A stretch of 64,000 nucleotides of DNA. Origin: an uncultured Acidobacteriota bacterium. GTDB lineage: Bacteria; Acidobacteriota; UBA6911; CAINFC01. The position numbers were made by a program, and so were the translations under genes. Within the stretch, counting starts at the first letter, position 1. Every line of letters begins with the position of its first letter. Below are positions 17,601-27,500 of this stretch, one piece after another. The stretch covers positions 51,983-115,982 of the forward strand of contig CAINFC010000077.1 in assembly GCA_903847975.1 (NCBI GenBank), in the 5' to 3' direction. Under the pieces are notes generated by a model. The model saw only the letters and a program-made list of their open reading frames with translations, made no database searches and was not told the DNA's origin.

Positions 17601-18968
17601 ATGAGCAGGAACAGGACCGCCACAAAGGCAATGCAGCGTCGAGGATTTATGCAGACCGCACTGGGAACCGCCGTAGCCGGCGCCGGGTTTCAGGCGGCCG
17701 GGACAGCCGGCCAGCCGGCCCCGGGCACGAAGGTTTACCGCGAGTCCATCGCCACGCCCGTGATCGGTAAATACCAGGTCGTCGTCGCCGGAGGCGGGCC
17801 CAGCGGGGTAATCGCTGCAGCCGCAGCGGCCCGCAGCGGCGCCGACACGCTGCTCATCGAGCGCTATGCCTTTCTGGGCGGCAACGGCACCGCCGGCCTG
17901 ATGACCTGCTATAACGGCTTCCGCAACCAGCGTCCGCCGGAAACTCTGCAGACCGTCAAGGGCATCCCCGCCGAATATATCGCCGAGCTGGTCCGGCTGG
18001 GCGGCGTGGCCGACATTGACAACTACGAAAGAAACGCCACCCATGACATCCGCAAAGGCGACATCCCCTACACCGTGGGATTCGATCCGGAAGCCGCCAA
18101 GATCGCCTCCCTGAACCTGCTGCGCAAGGAAGGGGTCAAACTCCGCCTGCACAGCTGGGTCGTAGCGCCCATGCTGGACGGATCGCGGGTGACGGGAGTC
18201 GTGGTGCAGTCCAAGTCGGGCCGCCAGGCCATTGCCGCCGACATGGTCATCGACTGCACCGGCGACGGCGACCTGGCCGCCGGCGCGGGCGCGCCGTTCA
18301 TGGGGCCGGCCTCGACCGGGGACCGGATGGAGATGAGCCTGATGTACCGGCTGGGCGGCGTGCCGGCCTCCATTACCGGGGCCTTCGGCGGCATCCGCAT
18401 CGGCGACCGGGTGGTCCGCTGGGGCCCCGGCTTCGGCGGAGACGGGCTCGACGTGGAGAACCTGACCCGTGCGGAAACGGAGTCCCGGCTGAAGCTTTGG
18501 GACCAGGTCCAGGAGATGAAGAAAAAGCCCGGCCAGGAGAGCTTTTACCTGATGCAAACCGCGACCGGAATTGGAATCCGGGAAACCCGGCGCATCCTCG
18601 GCGAATACGTGCTCACCGAAAAGGAGGCGATCGCCGGTACCCGCTTCCCGGACGTGATTGCCATCAGCTCCAACCCGTTCCCCAGCTACCACGGCAAGCG
18701 CTATTTCCTGTCCCACGAGGGATTCGATATCCCCTACCGGGCCCTGGTACCCCAAAAGGTGGAAGGGCTGGTCCTGAGCGGCCGCTGCATCTCCTGCGAG
18801 CAGGCGCCTTTCCAGTCGGCGCGATCCATGGCCCCGGCCATGGCGGTCGGACATGCCTCCGGCTGCGCCGCGGCGCTTTGCGCCCTGCGCGGCGTCGCCC
18901 CCCGGAAGCTGGAGGTCAAGGAGCTGCAGAAGCTCCTGGTGAGCCAGAAAGCCGAGCTGCGCCTGTAG
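17601..18968 (+). CDS. Tat-exported FAD-dependent oxidoreductase (FAD-dependent oxidoreductase PF12831-like)
   Basis: About 455 residues from the ATG at 17601; ATGs at 17592 and 17631 are alternatives. A twin-arginine leader ([11 protein letters not shown]) precedes the dinucleotide-binding [29 protein letters not shown], a full GxGxxG fold, followed by [14 protein letters not shown] typical of this family. [18 protein letters not shown] is the second conserved FAD motif, and [15 protein letters not shown] with [13 protein letters not shown] closes the FAD domain. These exported flavoproteins are abundant in Planctomycetota and Acidobacteriota and are thought to oxidise sugars or other organics; the substrate is unknown. 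The stop lies 17 bases before uvrB, so the two could share a transcript. Confidence 0.85.
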   Translation: MSRNRTATKAMQRRGFMQTALGTAVAGAGFQAAGTAGQPAPGTKVYRESIATPVIGKYQVVVAGGGPSGVIAAAAAARSGADTLLIERYAFLGGNGTAGLMTCYNGFRNQRPPETLQTVKGIPAEYIAELVRLGGVADIDNYERNATHDIRKGDIPYTVGFDPEAAKIASLNLLRKEGVKLRLHSWVVAPMLDGSRVTGVVVQSKSGRQAIAADMVIDCTGDGDLAAGAGAPFMGPASTGDRMEMSLMYRLGGVPASITGAFGGIRIGDRVVRWGPGFGGDGLDVENLTRAETESRLKLWDQVQEMKKKPGQESFYLMQTATGIGIRETRRILGEYVLTEKEAIAGTRFPDVIAISSNPFPSYHGKRYFLSHEGFDIPYRALVPQKVEGLVLSGRCISCEQAPFQSARSMAPAMAVGHASGCAAALCALRGVAPRKLEVKELQKLLVSQKAELRL

Positions 18969-18985
18969 CCGCAGGGATCGCGTGC

Positions 18986-21040
18986 ATGGGATTTTCCGGC
19001 GAAGAGATCAAATACGGCGAAGGGCTCCGGCACAGCCGCCCCTTCCATCTGGCGGCTCCCCTGCAGCCCCAGGGCGACCAGGCCCAGGCGATTGCCGAGC
19101 TGGTGGCCGGGATTCAGTCCGGCGCGACGCACCAGGTACTGCTGGGGGTGACCGGCTCGGGCAAGACGTTTACCATGGCCAAAATCGTGGAAGCCCTGAA
19201 CCGGCCCACCCTGGTTCTGGCCCACAACAAAACCCTGGCCGCCCAGCTCTACCAGGAGTTCCGCTATTTCTTTCCCGGAAACGCCGTGGAGTACTTTGTC
19301 AGCTACTACGACTATTACCAGCCCGAAGCCTACGTCCCGGCCACCGACACGTATATCGAAAAGGAAGTGCAGATCAACGAAGAGATCGACCGCATGCGCC
19401 ACAGCGCCACCCGCTCGCTTTTCGAGAGGCGCGACTGTCTGATTGTCTCCAGCGTTTCCTGCATTTACGGGCTGGGATCCCCGGAAGCGTATTACGGAAT
19501 GGTCGTTTTCCTCGAGGTGGGCCAGAAGATCTCCCGGCGCGAAATCCTCCGGCGGCTGGTGGAAATCCAGTACCAGCGCAACGACCTGGCTTTCGAACGC
19601 GGAACGTTCCGCGTCCGGGGGGATGTCGTCGAGCTCTTTCCCACCTATGAGGACTATGCCGTGCGCATCGAGCTTTTCGGCGACGAGATCGACGGCCTGT
19701 CCCTGGTGGACTCCCTGCGCGGCCGGGTCCTGCAGAATCTTTCCCGGGTGCCGATCTATCCCAAATCCCATTACATCATTCCCCGGGAGCGCTGGGACCG
19801 GGCGGTGGCCAGCATCCGCCGGGAGCTGGAGGAGGTCCGCCCGCAGATGGAAAAGGAGGGGCGGCTGCTGGAGGCCCAGAGGCTGCACCAGCGGACCATG
19901 TTCGACCTGGAAATGATCAAGGAGCTGGGCTACTGCCGGGGGATCGAGAATTACTCCCGCCACCTGACCGGGCGCAATCCCGGGGAGCCCCCGCCCACCC
20001 TGCTCGACTACCTGCCGCCGGATGCCCTGATTTTTCTGGACGAGAGCCACCAGACCGTGCCGCAGCTGCGCGGCATGTACCACGGCGACCGCAGCCGCAA
20101 GCTCAACCTGGTCACCTACGGATTCCGTCTCCCCTCCGCGCTCGACAACCGCCCGCTGCAGTTTTCCGAATTCGAAGAGCGCATTCACCAGATTGTTTAC
20201 GTTTCCGCCACCCCCGCCGCCTACGAGCTGGAAAAAGCAGGCGGAGTGGTGGTGGAGCAGATCATACGTCCGACCGGCCTGGTCGATCCGGACGTGGAAG
20301 TGCGCCCGGTCCGGGGCCAGATCGACGACCTGCTGGAGGAAATCCGCAAAAGGGCGACCCTCCAGCAGCGGGTGCTGATCACCACCCTGACCAAGCGGAT
20401 GGCGGAGGATCTGACCGATTACTACTACGAGCTGGGAGTGCGGGTCCGATATCTGCACTCCGAGGTGGACACCCTGGAGAGGATCCGCATCCTGCACGAC
20501 CTGCGCAAGGGGCTGTTCGATGTCCTGGTCGGAATCAACCTGCTGCGCGAGGGCCTGGACCTGCCGGAAGTTTCCCTGGTGGCCATTCTGGACGCCGACA
20601 AGGAGGGCTTTCTGCGCTCCACGACCTCCCTGATCCAGACGGCCGGGCGCGCCGCCCGCCATGTGGAAGGCCGGGTCATCATGTACGCCGATGGAATCAC
20701 CGGCTCCATGCGGCAGGCTCTGGACGAAATGCAGCGCCGGCGGGCGATCCAGGAAGCCTACAACCGGGAGCACGGCATCGTCCCGGCGTCCGTTTACAAG
20801 CCCATCGATGAAACCATGGCCCAGGTATGCGCCGCGGACTACTCCGCGATTCCGGTGGCGGCCGAAGAGGTCCAGCCCTACTTCAACCTGGAGCATCTGG
20901 ACGCCGATATCCGCGGCCTGGAAGCCGGAATGAAGGAGGCCGCGCAGCGGCTGGAATACGAAAAAGCCGCGCAGATCCGCGACCGGATCAAAAAGCTGCG
21001 GGAGCTGCGGCTGGGGCTGCTCGAAAGCAGCTCCGAATGA
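18986..21040 (+). CDS. uvrB: UvrABC excinuclease subunit B
   Basis: 684 residues, close to the usual 660-690, with start ATG at 18986. Walker A is GVTGSGKT near residue 53; the beta-hairpin that clamps DNA is [10 protein letters not shown]; helicase motifs include [10 protein letters not shown] (DExH-like) and [11 protein letters not shown] (motif VI). The C-terminal UVR motif ([18 protein letters not shown]) binds UvrC. UvrB receives damaged DNA from UvrA, verifies the lesion and recruits UvrC for dual incision in the cytoplasm. uvrA and uvrC are not in the window. Confidence 0.97.
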   Translation: MGFSGEEIKYGEGLRHSRPFHLAAPLQPQGDQAQAIAELVAGIQSGATHQVLLGVTGSGKTFTMAKIVEALNRPTLVLAHNKTLAAQLYQEFRYFFPGNAVEYFVSYYDYYQPEAYVPATDTYIEKEVQINEEIDRMRHSATRSLFERRDCLIVSSVSCIYGLGSPEAYYGMVVFLEVGQKISRREILRRLVEIQYQRNDLAFERGTFRVRGDVVELFPTYEDYAVRIELFGDEIDGLSLVDSLRGRVLQNLSRVPIYPKSHYIIPRERWDRAVASIRRELEEVRPQMEKEGRLLEAQRLHQRTMFDLEMIKELGYCRGIENYSRHLTGRNPGEPPPTLLDYLPPDALIFLDESHQTVPQLRGMYHGDRSRKLNLVTYGFRLPSALDNRPLQFSEFEERIHQIVYVSATPAAYELEKAGGVVVEQIIRPTGLVDPDVEVRPVRGQIDDLLEEIRKRATLQQRVLITTLTKRMAEDLTDYYYELGVRVRYLHSEVDTLERIRILHDLRKGLFDVLVGINLLREGLDLPEVSLVAILDADKEGFLRSTTSLIQTAGRAARHVEGRVIMYADGITGSMRQALDEMQRRRAIQEAYNREHGIVPASVYKPIDETMAQVCAADYSAIPVAAEEVQPYFNLEHLDADIRGLEAGMKEAAQRLEYEKAAQIRDRIKKLRELRLGLLESSSE

Positions 21041-21088
21041 GCGGCTTTCGGGTATAGTTACACGGAAGGAAGCGAGGAAATCACAACC

Positions 21089-22387
21089 ATGAAAAACATC
21101 CAGCCGTGCCGGTGCCTGCGCGGGAGCGTCCAGCCCCCCGGGGACAAATCGATCGCCCACCGCTACGCCATGATCGGAGCCATCGCCTCGGGCGACACCC
21201 TCCTGTTCAACTACCCCGCCGGACGGGATGTGCACAGCACGCTGAGCTGCCTGCGGCAGCTGGGTGTTCCGGTCGAAACCCAGGGGACGGAGGTCCGGAT
21301 CGAGGGGCGCGGTCTGCACGGCCTGAAAGCTTCTCACCAACCGCTGGATGTCGGCAATTCCGGGACCACCATCCGGCTGCTGAGCGGCATTCTGGCCGGC
21401 CAGCCTTTTCGGACCTGCCTCCAGGGGGACGAGTCCATCGCCCGCCGGCCCATGCGGCGGATCATCGCTCCGCTGCGGCAGATGGGCGCCTCCATCGAAG
21501 CCCGCGAGGGATCCTTTACCCCTCTGGAAATCCGGGGAGGAGGGCTGCAGGGAATCGATTTTCAACCCCAGACGCCGAGCGCCCAGGTGAAATCCTGCGT
21601 GATGCTGGCCGGGCTCTATGCCCGGGGGATCACCCGGGTATTCGAGCCGGTGGCCACCCGCAACCACACCGAACTGGCCCTCGGGCATTTCGGGGCAGCC
21701 CTCCACGCGGATGGCGCCCGGATCGAGGTGCAGCCCGGAAAGGAGATGAGGGGCGTGACCATGCACATCCCCGGGGATATTTCCTCCGCCATGTTCTGGA
21801 TTGTCGGCGCCCTGATCCGCCCGGGCTCGGAGGTGATCCTGGAAAATGTGGGGCTGAATCCCAGCCGGGATGCGGTCCTGCGGCTGCTGGCCCGCTGGGG
21901 AGCCCCCATCGAAATACAGCCCTCCATGCAGACCGGGATGGAGGTCGCCGGCTCCCTCACCGTTCGCTACAGCGACCGGCTGGGACGACGGGAGCCTCTG
22001 GAGGTGCAGCCGGAGGATGTTCCCCTGATGATCGATGAAATTCCGGCCCTGGCGATCCTGGGGGCCCACGTTCCCTGCGGAATGAAGATCCGGGGTGCGG
22101 AGGAGTTGCGGGTCAAGGAATCGGACCGCCTGAAGGCCCTGGCGGAAAACCTGCAGCGGATGGGTGCGGCGGTGTCGGAAACGACCGACGGCCTCGACAT
22201 TGAGGGCGGCCGGACTCTTCACGGGTCCGACATCCGGACCTTCGGGGATCATCGCATCGCCATGGCTTTTACGATCGCCGCACTGGCCGCCGATTCTCCG
22301 GTGGCCCTGGACGATCCCGGGTGCGCGGCCGTTTCCTACCCCGATTTCTACGAACATCTGCAGGCATTGGCCGGGCAGACAGCTTAG
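21089..22387 (+). CDS. aroA: 3-phosphoshikimate 1-carboxyvinyltransferase (EPSP synthase)
   Basis: 432 residues. Converts shikimate 3-phosphate and phosphoenolpyruvate to EPSP in the pathway to chorismate and aromatic amino acids. Seen motifs are PPGDKSIAHR (phosphate binding), DVGNSGTTIRLLSGIL, DESIARRPM, the QVKSCVMLAGLYA helix and EELRVKESDRL near the C terminus. The repeated inverse alpha/beta domain architecture and length are normal. A GAGGAAAT site precedes the ATG by 8 bases. It lies 48 bases after uvrB and 4 bases before a glycosyltransferase gene, so it may be part of a longer transcript. Confidence 0.97.
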   Translation: MKNIQPCRCLRGSVQPPGDKSIAHRYAMIGAIASGDTLLFNYPAGRDVHSTLSCLRQLGVPVETQGTEVRIEGRGLHGLKASHQPLDVGNSGTTIRLLSGILAGQPFRTCLQGDESIARRPMRRIIAPLRQMGASIEAREGSFTPLEIRGGGLQGIDFQPQTPSAQVKSCVMLAGLYARGITRVFEPVATRNHTELALGHFGAALHADGARIEVQPGKEMRGVTMHIPGDISSAMFWIVGALIRPGSEVILENVGLNPSRDAVLRLLARWGAPIEIQPSMQTGMEVAGSLTVRYSDRLGRREPLEVQPEDVPLMIDEIPALAILGAHVPCGMKIRGAEELRVKESDRLKALAENLQRMGAAVSETTDGLDIEGGRTLHGSDIRTFGDHRIAMAFTIAALAADSPVALDDPGCAAVSYPDFYEHLQALAGQTA

Positions 22388-22391
22388 CGGG

Positions 22392-24116
22392 ATGAAAAAC
22401 GACGCCCCTGCAGAAAGCAAGGCAAAAGCGCCGGGCCAAGGCTCCAGGACAGCGGGCCTGGGAATTCTTTCTGTTTTCGTTTCCGGTTCCTTTCCGGCGT
22501 CCTCCACCGGCCGGCTTCTGGTCCTGGGGGGAATCTGTGCCGTCACCTTTTTTCTGCGCAGCGGCGCGCTCCCCTTCCTGGGAGCGGATGAGCCGCGCTA
22601 CGCCCAGATCGCCGAGGAGATGCGGGCCTCCGGGGACTGGGTTCTCCCCCACCTGCAGGGCAAACCCTGGCTGGAAAAGCCTCCGCTTTACTACTGGCTG
22701 ACGGCCGCCTGCTTTTCCCTGTTCGGAAGCGGCGAAGCGCAGGCCCGCCTGGTTTCCGCCTTTTCCATCGTCCTGCTTACGGCCACCCTCTATTTTTTCG
22801 GGAAAAGCTGGTTTTCCGCAGAGAGCGGGTGGATCGCCGCCCTGATTTTTTCCGGCAGCGCGGCGGCCACCGGCTTTTCGCGGGCCGCCTCCATGGATGC
22901 CCTGTTTTCCGGGCTCCTTTTCCTGGGGATCTGCTGCTTCGGCCAGGCCCTCTTCACCGAAAGAGAGCCCTTGCGCTGGCTGTTCTCCGCGCTGGCAGGG
23001 ATTTCCCTGGGGTTGTCCGTTCTGGCCAAAGGGCTTCTCGGTCTGGCCCTCCCGGCCGTGGTCCTCGTGCTGTTCCTGGTTTGGACCGGAACCTGGGGCC
23101 GTATTCCCTGGCGGCCGCTCCTCCTGGGCGCCGTCCTGGTCCCCGCCGTCTCGCTCCCGTGGCACTGGATGGCATTTCAAAGAGACGGCTTCGATTTTCT
23201 GGCCATCTACCTGGTCAACCACCACCTGGCCCGCTTTTTCACCGAAATTCACCACCACACCCAGCCGTTTTATTATTACCTGATCGTCCTGCCTGCCTGC
23301 CTTCTGCCCTGGACTCCCCTGCTGGGAGTTCTGGCGCTTCGCCGGGACAGGCTTCCAAAGCAGGCCGCGGCGGCGGACGCCGTCCCTGCCCAAGCCCGCA
23401 TGCTTCTTGCTATTCTGGCCGTTTTTCTGACCGGCTTTTTTTCCCTGTCTGCATCCAAGCTGCCGGGCTATATCCTGCCTGCCTGCCCTCCCCTGGCTCT
23501 GCTGATGGCCGCCGGCTGGGAAGGAGTGAAAAACGGTGCGCAAAACGCTGTCCGGATGAAAAGACTGCTGGCCGGTTGCGGCTTTCTGGCATTGGTTCTG
23601 GGGCCGGTTTTCGCGGTTTTGCTCCACCGAATCTACGAGCTGCCCTGGCCCGCGGCCGCCGGCTGCGGCGGCGCCTATCTGCTGGGCGGAGGCGGGCTTC
23701 TTTACCGGCTGTACAGGGATCCAGGCAAAGCCCCCGGCTCCGGTTCTTTTCTGATCCTGGTCCTGGCCCACGCTCTCCTGGTAGTCCAGCTTTCCTTTTG
23801 GGCTTTTTCGCCGATCGGCCTGCGCCACTCCACCCGCGACCTGGCGCAGGCCGCTCTGACCCGACAGGAAGCCGGAGAGCTCTTTTTCAGCTATCGTTCC
23901 TTCCATCACACCCTGGCGTTCTATTCCCGGGGCCTCTGGCAGGGAAATCTCGAAAATCCCGAGCAGCTCGCCGCCCGGCTGGCCGCAATCCCCGGTGCGC
24001 CCCTGCTGCTGATGACCGAGCGGAAGTGGCTTCCGGAGCTGGTGCGGACTTCCCGGCGCCCGGTCCGGACCCTGGGAGAGTACGGCCCGCGGATTCTGGT
24101 CCGGCTGCAGCCGTGA
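22392..24116 (+). CDS. ArnT/PMT-like membrane glycosyltransferase (GT39/GT83 type)
   Basis: 575 residues with about twelve predicted membrane segments. The first extracytoplasmic loop contains GADEPRYAQIAEEM with the acidic pair used by ArnT and PMT enzymes, then GDWVLPHLQGKPWLEKPPLYYWL, the typical ArnT-like second motif. ArnT-type enzymes move a sugar from a polyprenyl-phosphate carrier to lipid A or another acceptor on the outer face of the inner membrane. The start at 22392 lies 4 bases after the aroA stop, suggesting coupling. Which acceptor it uses cannot be told; lipid modification or protein/glycan glycosylation are both possible. Confidence 0.85.
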   Translation: MKNDAPAESKAKAPGQGSRTAGLGILSVFVSGSFPASSTGRLLVLGGICAVTFFLRSGALPFLGADEPRYAQIAEEMRASGDWVLPHLQGKPWLEKPPLYYWLTAACFSLFGSGEAQARLVSAFSIVLLTATLYFFGKSWFSAESGWIAALIFSGSAAATGFSRAASMDALFSGLLFLGICCFGQALFTEREPLRWLFSALAGISLGLSVLAKGLLGLALPAVVLVLFLVWTGTWGRIPWRPLLLGAVLVPAVSLPWHWMAFQRDGFDFLAIYLVNHHLARFFTEIHHHTQPFYYYLIVLPACLLPWTPLLGVLALRRDRLPKQAAAADAVPAQARMLLAILAVFLTGFFSLSASKLPGYILPACPPLALLMAAGWEGVKNGAQNAVRMKRLLAGCGFLALVLGPVFAVLLHRIYELPWPAAAGCGGAYLLGGGGLLYRLYRDPGKAPGSGSFLILVLAHALLVVQLSFWAFSPIGLRHSTRDLAQAALTRQEAGELFFSYRSFHHTLAFYSRGLWQGNLENPEQLAARLAAIPGAPLLLMTERKWLPELVRTSRRPVRTLGEYGPRILVRLQP

Positions 24117-24184
24117 CTTCCATCGCCGGACGGCGCGGTGGCCATTAAAAGAAATCCGTATCGCCCCGCAACCCGGTGGCCGCC

Positions 24185-24214
24185 TTGACACCCGGTTTTG
24201 GACTGGAGTAGAAT
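24185..24214 (+). promoter_or_regulatory. Sigma-70-like promoter for cysS
   Basis: A consensus TTGACA (24185-24190), 18-base spacer and TAGAAT (24209-24214) lie just before cysS. The transcript would begin about 15 bases ahead of the ATG at 24237, giving an unusually short leader. Confidence 0.65.
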
Positions 24215-24236
24215 CGGAGCTGGAAAACATATTGCT

Positions 24237-25646
24237 ATGCTCCACCTTTACAACACCCTGAGCCGGTCCAAGGAGGCCTTCCAGCCGCTGAAGGCCGGCA
24301 TGGCGGGCCTCTATACCTGCGGGCCCACGGTCTACGATTACGCCCATATCGGCAACTTCCGGACTTTCACCTTCCAGGATGTCCTGAAGAGATACCTGCA
24401 GTACTGCGGGTATGCCGTCCGCCACGTCATGAACATCACCGACGTGGACGACCGGATCATCCAGAACGCCCGCGAGCGCGGCGTCGGGATCCGGGATTAC
24501 ACGCGACATTTTGCCCAGGCCTTTTTCGAGGATCTCGAGGCCCTGGGGATTCAGAAACCGGACCAGTTCTGCTATGCCACGGAGCATATACCGGAAATGG
24601 TGAGCCTGATCCGCCGGCTGGAGGAAAAGGGGGTCGCCTACCGGCAGGACGATTCCGTCTATTTCAACGTATCCCGGTTCCCCGGCTACGGGAAGCTGGC
24701 CCATATCGATTTTGCCGGAATCAAACCCGGCGCCCGGGTCGACACGGACAAGTACCTGAAAGAGGACGCCCGTGACTTTGCGCTCTGGAAAGCCCCGCGG
24801 GAGGGAGAGGATTTCTGGGAAACGGAGATCGGGCCGGGACGCCCCGGGTGGCACATCGAGTGCTCTGCCATGGCCATGAAATACCTGGGAGAGACCTTCG
24901 ACATCCACTCCGGCGGCATCGACCTGGTCTTCCCGCACCACGAAAACGAGATCGCCCAGAGCGAAGCGGCCACCGGCGTTCCCTTCTGCCGCTACTGGGT
25001 GCACGGGGAGCACCTGCTGGTCAACAGCGAGACGATGTCCAAGTCCAAGGGAAACTTCTATACTTTGCGGGACCTCCTGGACCGGGGATTCGATCCGGCC
25101 GCTATCCGTTACCTGCTGGTCTCGGTGCATTACCGGAAACAGATCAACTTCAGCTTCGAGGGCATCCAGCACGCAGCGGTGGCCCTGCGGCGGATCCACG
25201 ACCTGATCGATCGCCTGGCGGCCGTCCGCCAGGGGGCGGCGGGCAGCAGGTCCCTGGCAGAGGAAGCCATCGCCAAGGCCAGGCGGGGATTTGAAAGTGC
25301 CATGGACGATGACCTGAACGCATCCGAAGCGCTGGCGGCCATTTTCGACCTGGTGCGGGAAGCCAATACTTTATTGGACCAGGACCAGGTCGGCGAGGAG
25401 CAGGCCCGGGACATCGAGGCCTTTCTGCGCCGCGCCGATTCCGTGTTCGGTACCTTTTTCAGACGATCGGAGCTGATCCTGGACGAAGAAGTGGAAAAGC
25501 TTATCTCCGAACGTAGGCAGGCACGCCTGGATCGCCAGTTCCGCCGGGCGGATGAAATCCGGGAGCAGCTGGTACGGCGCGGCATCGTATTGGAAGACAC
25601 TCGTGACGGGACCCGCTGGAAGCGGAGCCTGTCCGCTCCGGCATGA
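24237..25646 (+). CDS. cysS: Cysteinyl-tRNA synthetase
   Basis: 469 residues from ATG 24237; the upstream in-frame codons to 24198 overlap the promoter and are rejected. Class I signature CGPTVYDYAHIGNFRTF (HIGH-type) and TMSKSKGN (KMSKS) are both present. The zinc site includes the Cys of YTCGP, the Cys of HIECSAM and the His/Glu of PHHENE. The C-terminal DALR and anticodon-binding domain ends with IVLEDTRDGTRWKR, normal for the family. It charges tRNA-Cys with cysteine in the cytoplasm. Confidence 0.97.
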   Translation: MLHLYNTLSRSKEAFQPLKAGMAGLYTCGPTVYDYAHIGNFRTFTFQDVLKRYLQYCGYAVRHVMNITDVDDRIIQNARERGVGIRDYTRHFAQAFFEDLEALGIQKPDQFCYATEHIPEMVSLIRRLEEKGVAYRQDDSVYFNVSRFPGYGKLAHIDFAGIKPGARVDTDKYLKEDARDFALWKAPREGEDFWETEIGPGRPGWHIECSAMAMKYLGETFDIHSGGIDLVFPHHENEIAQSEAATGVPFCRYWVHGEHLLVNSETMSKSKGNFYTLRDLLDRGFDPAAIRYLLVSVHYRKQINFSFEGIQHAAVALRRIHDLIDRLAAVRQGAAGSRSLAEEAIAKARRGFESAMDDDLNASEALAAIFDLVREANTLLDQDQVGEEQARDIEAFLRRADSVFGTFFRRSELILDEEVEKLISERRQARLDRQFRRADEIREQLVRRGIVLEDTRDGTRWKRSLSAPA

Positions 25647-25716
25647 GCCGCCCCCGGCCGGCCGGACCGCCTTTCTTCCCCCGGAAGACCGGCAGACTTA
25701 CGCAAGGAGCCTCAAA

Positions 25717-27087
25717 ATGGCAGTCGAACAGAGAGCGTCGACCATGGGGAAAACATCTTCCGTTTCCGAGAGGGCGCAGCAGGCCTTCCGGCGCTTCATG
25801 CAGGTCGACGGATTTGATGTCGTCATCGACCTGAAAAACAGCAGCCGCCTGTGGATCCGGGACGCCCGCAGCGGCCGGCAGTACCTGGACTTTTTCAGCT
25901 TTGTCACCTCCAACCCCCTGGGAATGAATCCGGCTGCCTTCCAGGAGCCGGAGTTCAGGGAAAAGCTGTTTTATGCCGCCTGCCACAAGGTCTCCAATTC
26001 GGACATCGCCACGCCGGAGCTGATGGACTTTGTGGAAACCTTCAGCCGCATCGCCCGCCCGGACTTCATGGCCCATCTCTTTTTCATCGAAGGGGGTACC
26101 CAGGGAGTCGAAAATTCTCTGAAGGCGGCATTCGACTGGAAGGTGCGCAAGAATTTCGCCGCCGGGTCCAGGGAGGAAAAAGGACAACAGGTCATTCATT
26201 TCCGGCAGGCCTTCCATGGCCGGTCCGGCTACTGCCTTTCCATCACCAACACGATCGACCCGGCCAAAACCCAATATTTTCCTAAGTTTAACTGGCCGCG
26301 TATCGACAATCCCAAAATCCTGTTTCCGCTCAACGGGGAGAACCTGGCGGAAGTCGAACGCGCCGAATCGGAGAGCATCCGCCAGATGGAGGGCGCTTTT
26401 GCCGGGAATCCGGGGGATATCGCCGCCATCATCATCGAGCCGATTCAGGGCGAGGGGGGCGACAATCACTTCCGCCCGGAATTTTTCCAAAGCCTGCGGC
26501 GCCTGGCCGACGAGCAGGAAGCCATGCTGATCCTGGACGAGGTGCAGACCGGCCTTGGAATGACCGGGAAGATGTGGGCTTACGAGCACACCGGTATCCG
26601 GCCGGACATGATTGCCTTCGGGAAAAAGGCCCAGGTATGCGGTTTCATGTGCAGCGCCCGGGTGGACCAGGTCGCCCGGAACGTGTTCGCCGTTCCCAGC
26701 CGGATCAATTCCACCTGGGGCGGCAACCTGGCGGATATGGTTCGCTCCCAGCGCATCCTGGAGACCATCGAAAAGGAAAATCTGGTGGAAAATGCCGCGC
26801 GGATGGGAGCTTACCTGCATGACAGCCTGTGCAGCCTGCAATGCGATTATCCCGTTCTGATCCGCAATTGCCGCGGTCGGGGACTGATGCAGGCCTTTGA
26901 TTTCCCCGATCCGGATTTCCGCCGGCGCTTTCTGGAAGACATCGGGGAACGCGGACTGCTTATTCTGCCCTGCGGATCCTGCTCCGTGCGCTTCCGGCCG
27001 CCCCTGATCGTCGATTCCTCCGAGATCGATACGGCCATGGGCATGGTCCGTCAGTCCTTGAGGACCGTGAGCGGCGGACGGTCATGA
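25717..27087 (+). CDS. lat: L-lysine 6-transaminase (lysine epsilon-aminotransferase)
   Basis: 456 residues from ATG 25717, preceded by AAGGAG. Class III PLP-dependent aminotransferase fold with the glycine-rich FFIEGGTQGVENSLKAAF cofactor loop, LILDEVQTGLGMTG with the Asp that pairs with the pyridine nitrogen, and the Schiff-base Lys in IAFGKKAQVCGF. The stretch DPAKTQYFPKFNWPRID and GEGGDNHFRPEF are characteristic of the lysine 6-aminotransferase subfamily rather than ornithine or GABA transaminases. It transfers the epsilon-amino group of lysine to 2-oxoglutarate, giving the semialdehyde that cyclises to piperideine-6-carboxylate. Used in lysine catabolism or pipecolate-type osmolyte synthesis. 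Its stop overlaps the next start. Confidence 0.88.
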   Translation: MAVEQRASTMGKTSSVSERAQQAFRRFMQVDGFDVVIDLKNSSRLWIRDARSGRQYLDFFSFVTSNPLGMNPAAFQEPEFREKLFYAACHKVSNSDIATPELMDFVETFSRIARPDFMAHLFFIEGGTQGVENSLKAAFDWKVRKNFAAGSREEKGQQVIHFRQAFHGRSGYCLSITNTIDPAKTQYFPKFNWPRIDNPKILFPLNGENLAEVERAESESIRQMEGAFAGNPGDIAAIIIEPIQGEGGDNHFRPEFFQSLRRLADEQEAMLILDEVQTGLGMTGKMWAYEHTGIRPDMIAFGKKAQVCGFMCSARVDQVARNVFAVPSRINSTWGGNLADMVRSQRILETIEKENLVENAARMGAYLHDSLCSLQCDYPVLIRNCRGRGLMQAFDFPDPDFRRRFLEDIGERGLLILPCGSCSVRFRPPLIVDSSEIDTAMGMVRQSLRTVSGGRS

Positions 27088-27461
27088 AAGCTCCCCCCCC
27101 GGCCCAAATGGGCCCCGGCCTCCTGGGCAAATACGGCGAGCGCCTGGCCCTGCGGTATCTCTATGGCCAGGGATTCGACATTCTCGAAAGGAACTTTCGG
27201 TGCCGGCTCGGGGAAATCGATCTGATCGCCTATGACGGCCCCTGCCTGGTTTTTATTGAAGTCAAGGCCCGGAGCTCCCCGGAAATCGTCCCTGCGGCGG
27301 AAGTCCTGGAGGAAGTGCAAAAAGGACGGATTCAGAGGGCCGCGGCCTATTACCGGAATTCCAGGCGCCTGGAAAACGTGGATTATCGCTTCGACCTGGT
27401 GGCCATCGATCTGCGCCCCGGCACCCTCCCGGATCTGCAGCTGCACCGCAATGCCTTCTGA
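27084..27461 (+). CDS. YraN/UPF0102 family endonuclease-like protein
   Basis: 125 residues, start ATG overlapping the preceding stop (ATGA). The family core is visible: GKYGERLALRYLYGQGFDILERNFRCRLGEIDLIAYDGPCLVFIEVKAR, with the E...D...ExK arrangement of a Holliday-junction-resolvase-like nuclease fold. Function in cells is not well settled; a nuclease role in DNA processing or uptake is suggested for the family. Confidence 0.9.
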   Translation: MKAPPPAQMGPGLLGKYGERLALRYLYGQGFDILERNFRCRLGEIDLIAYDGPCLVFIEVKARSSPEIVPAAEVLEEVQKGRIQRAAAYYRNSRRLENVDYRFDLVAIDLRPGTLPDLQLHRNAF

Positions 27462-27500
27462 TAAGGTCTGTCGCTTCCAGGAAAGGATGAAACAAGGAAC

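Noticed and set aside
18734..22546. A 1270-codon open frame on the minus strand across uvrB and aroA, with similar giants at 22269-25199, 35156-38341, 9158-11170 and 3638-5545
   Set aside because: All lie antisense to well-identified genes. High GC at third codon positions removes stop codons from the opposite strand, and the translations are low-complexity Gly/Arg/Gln-rich.
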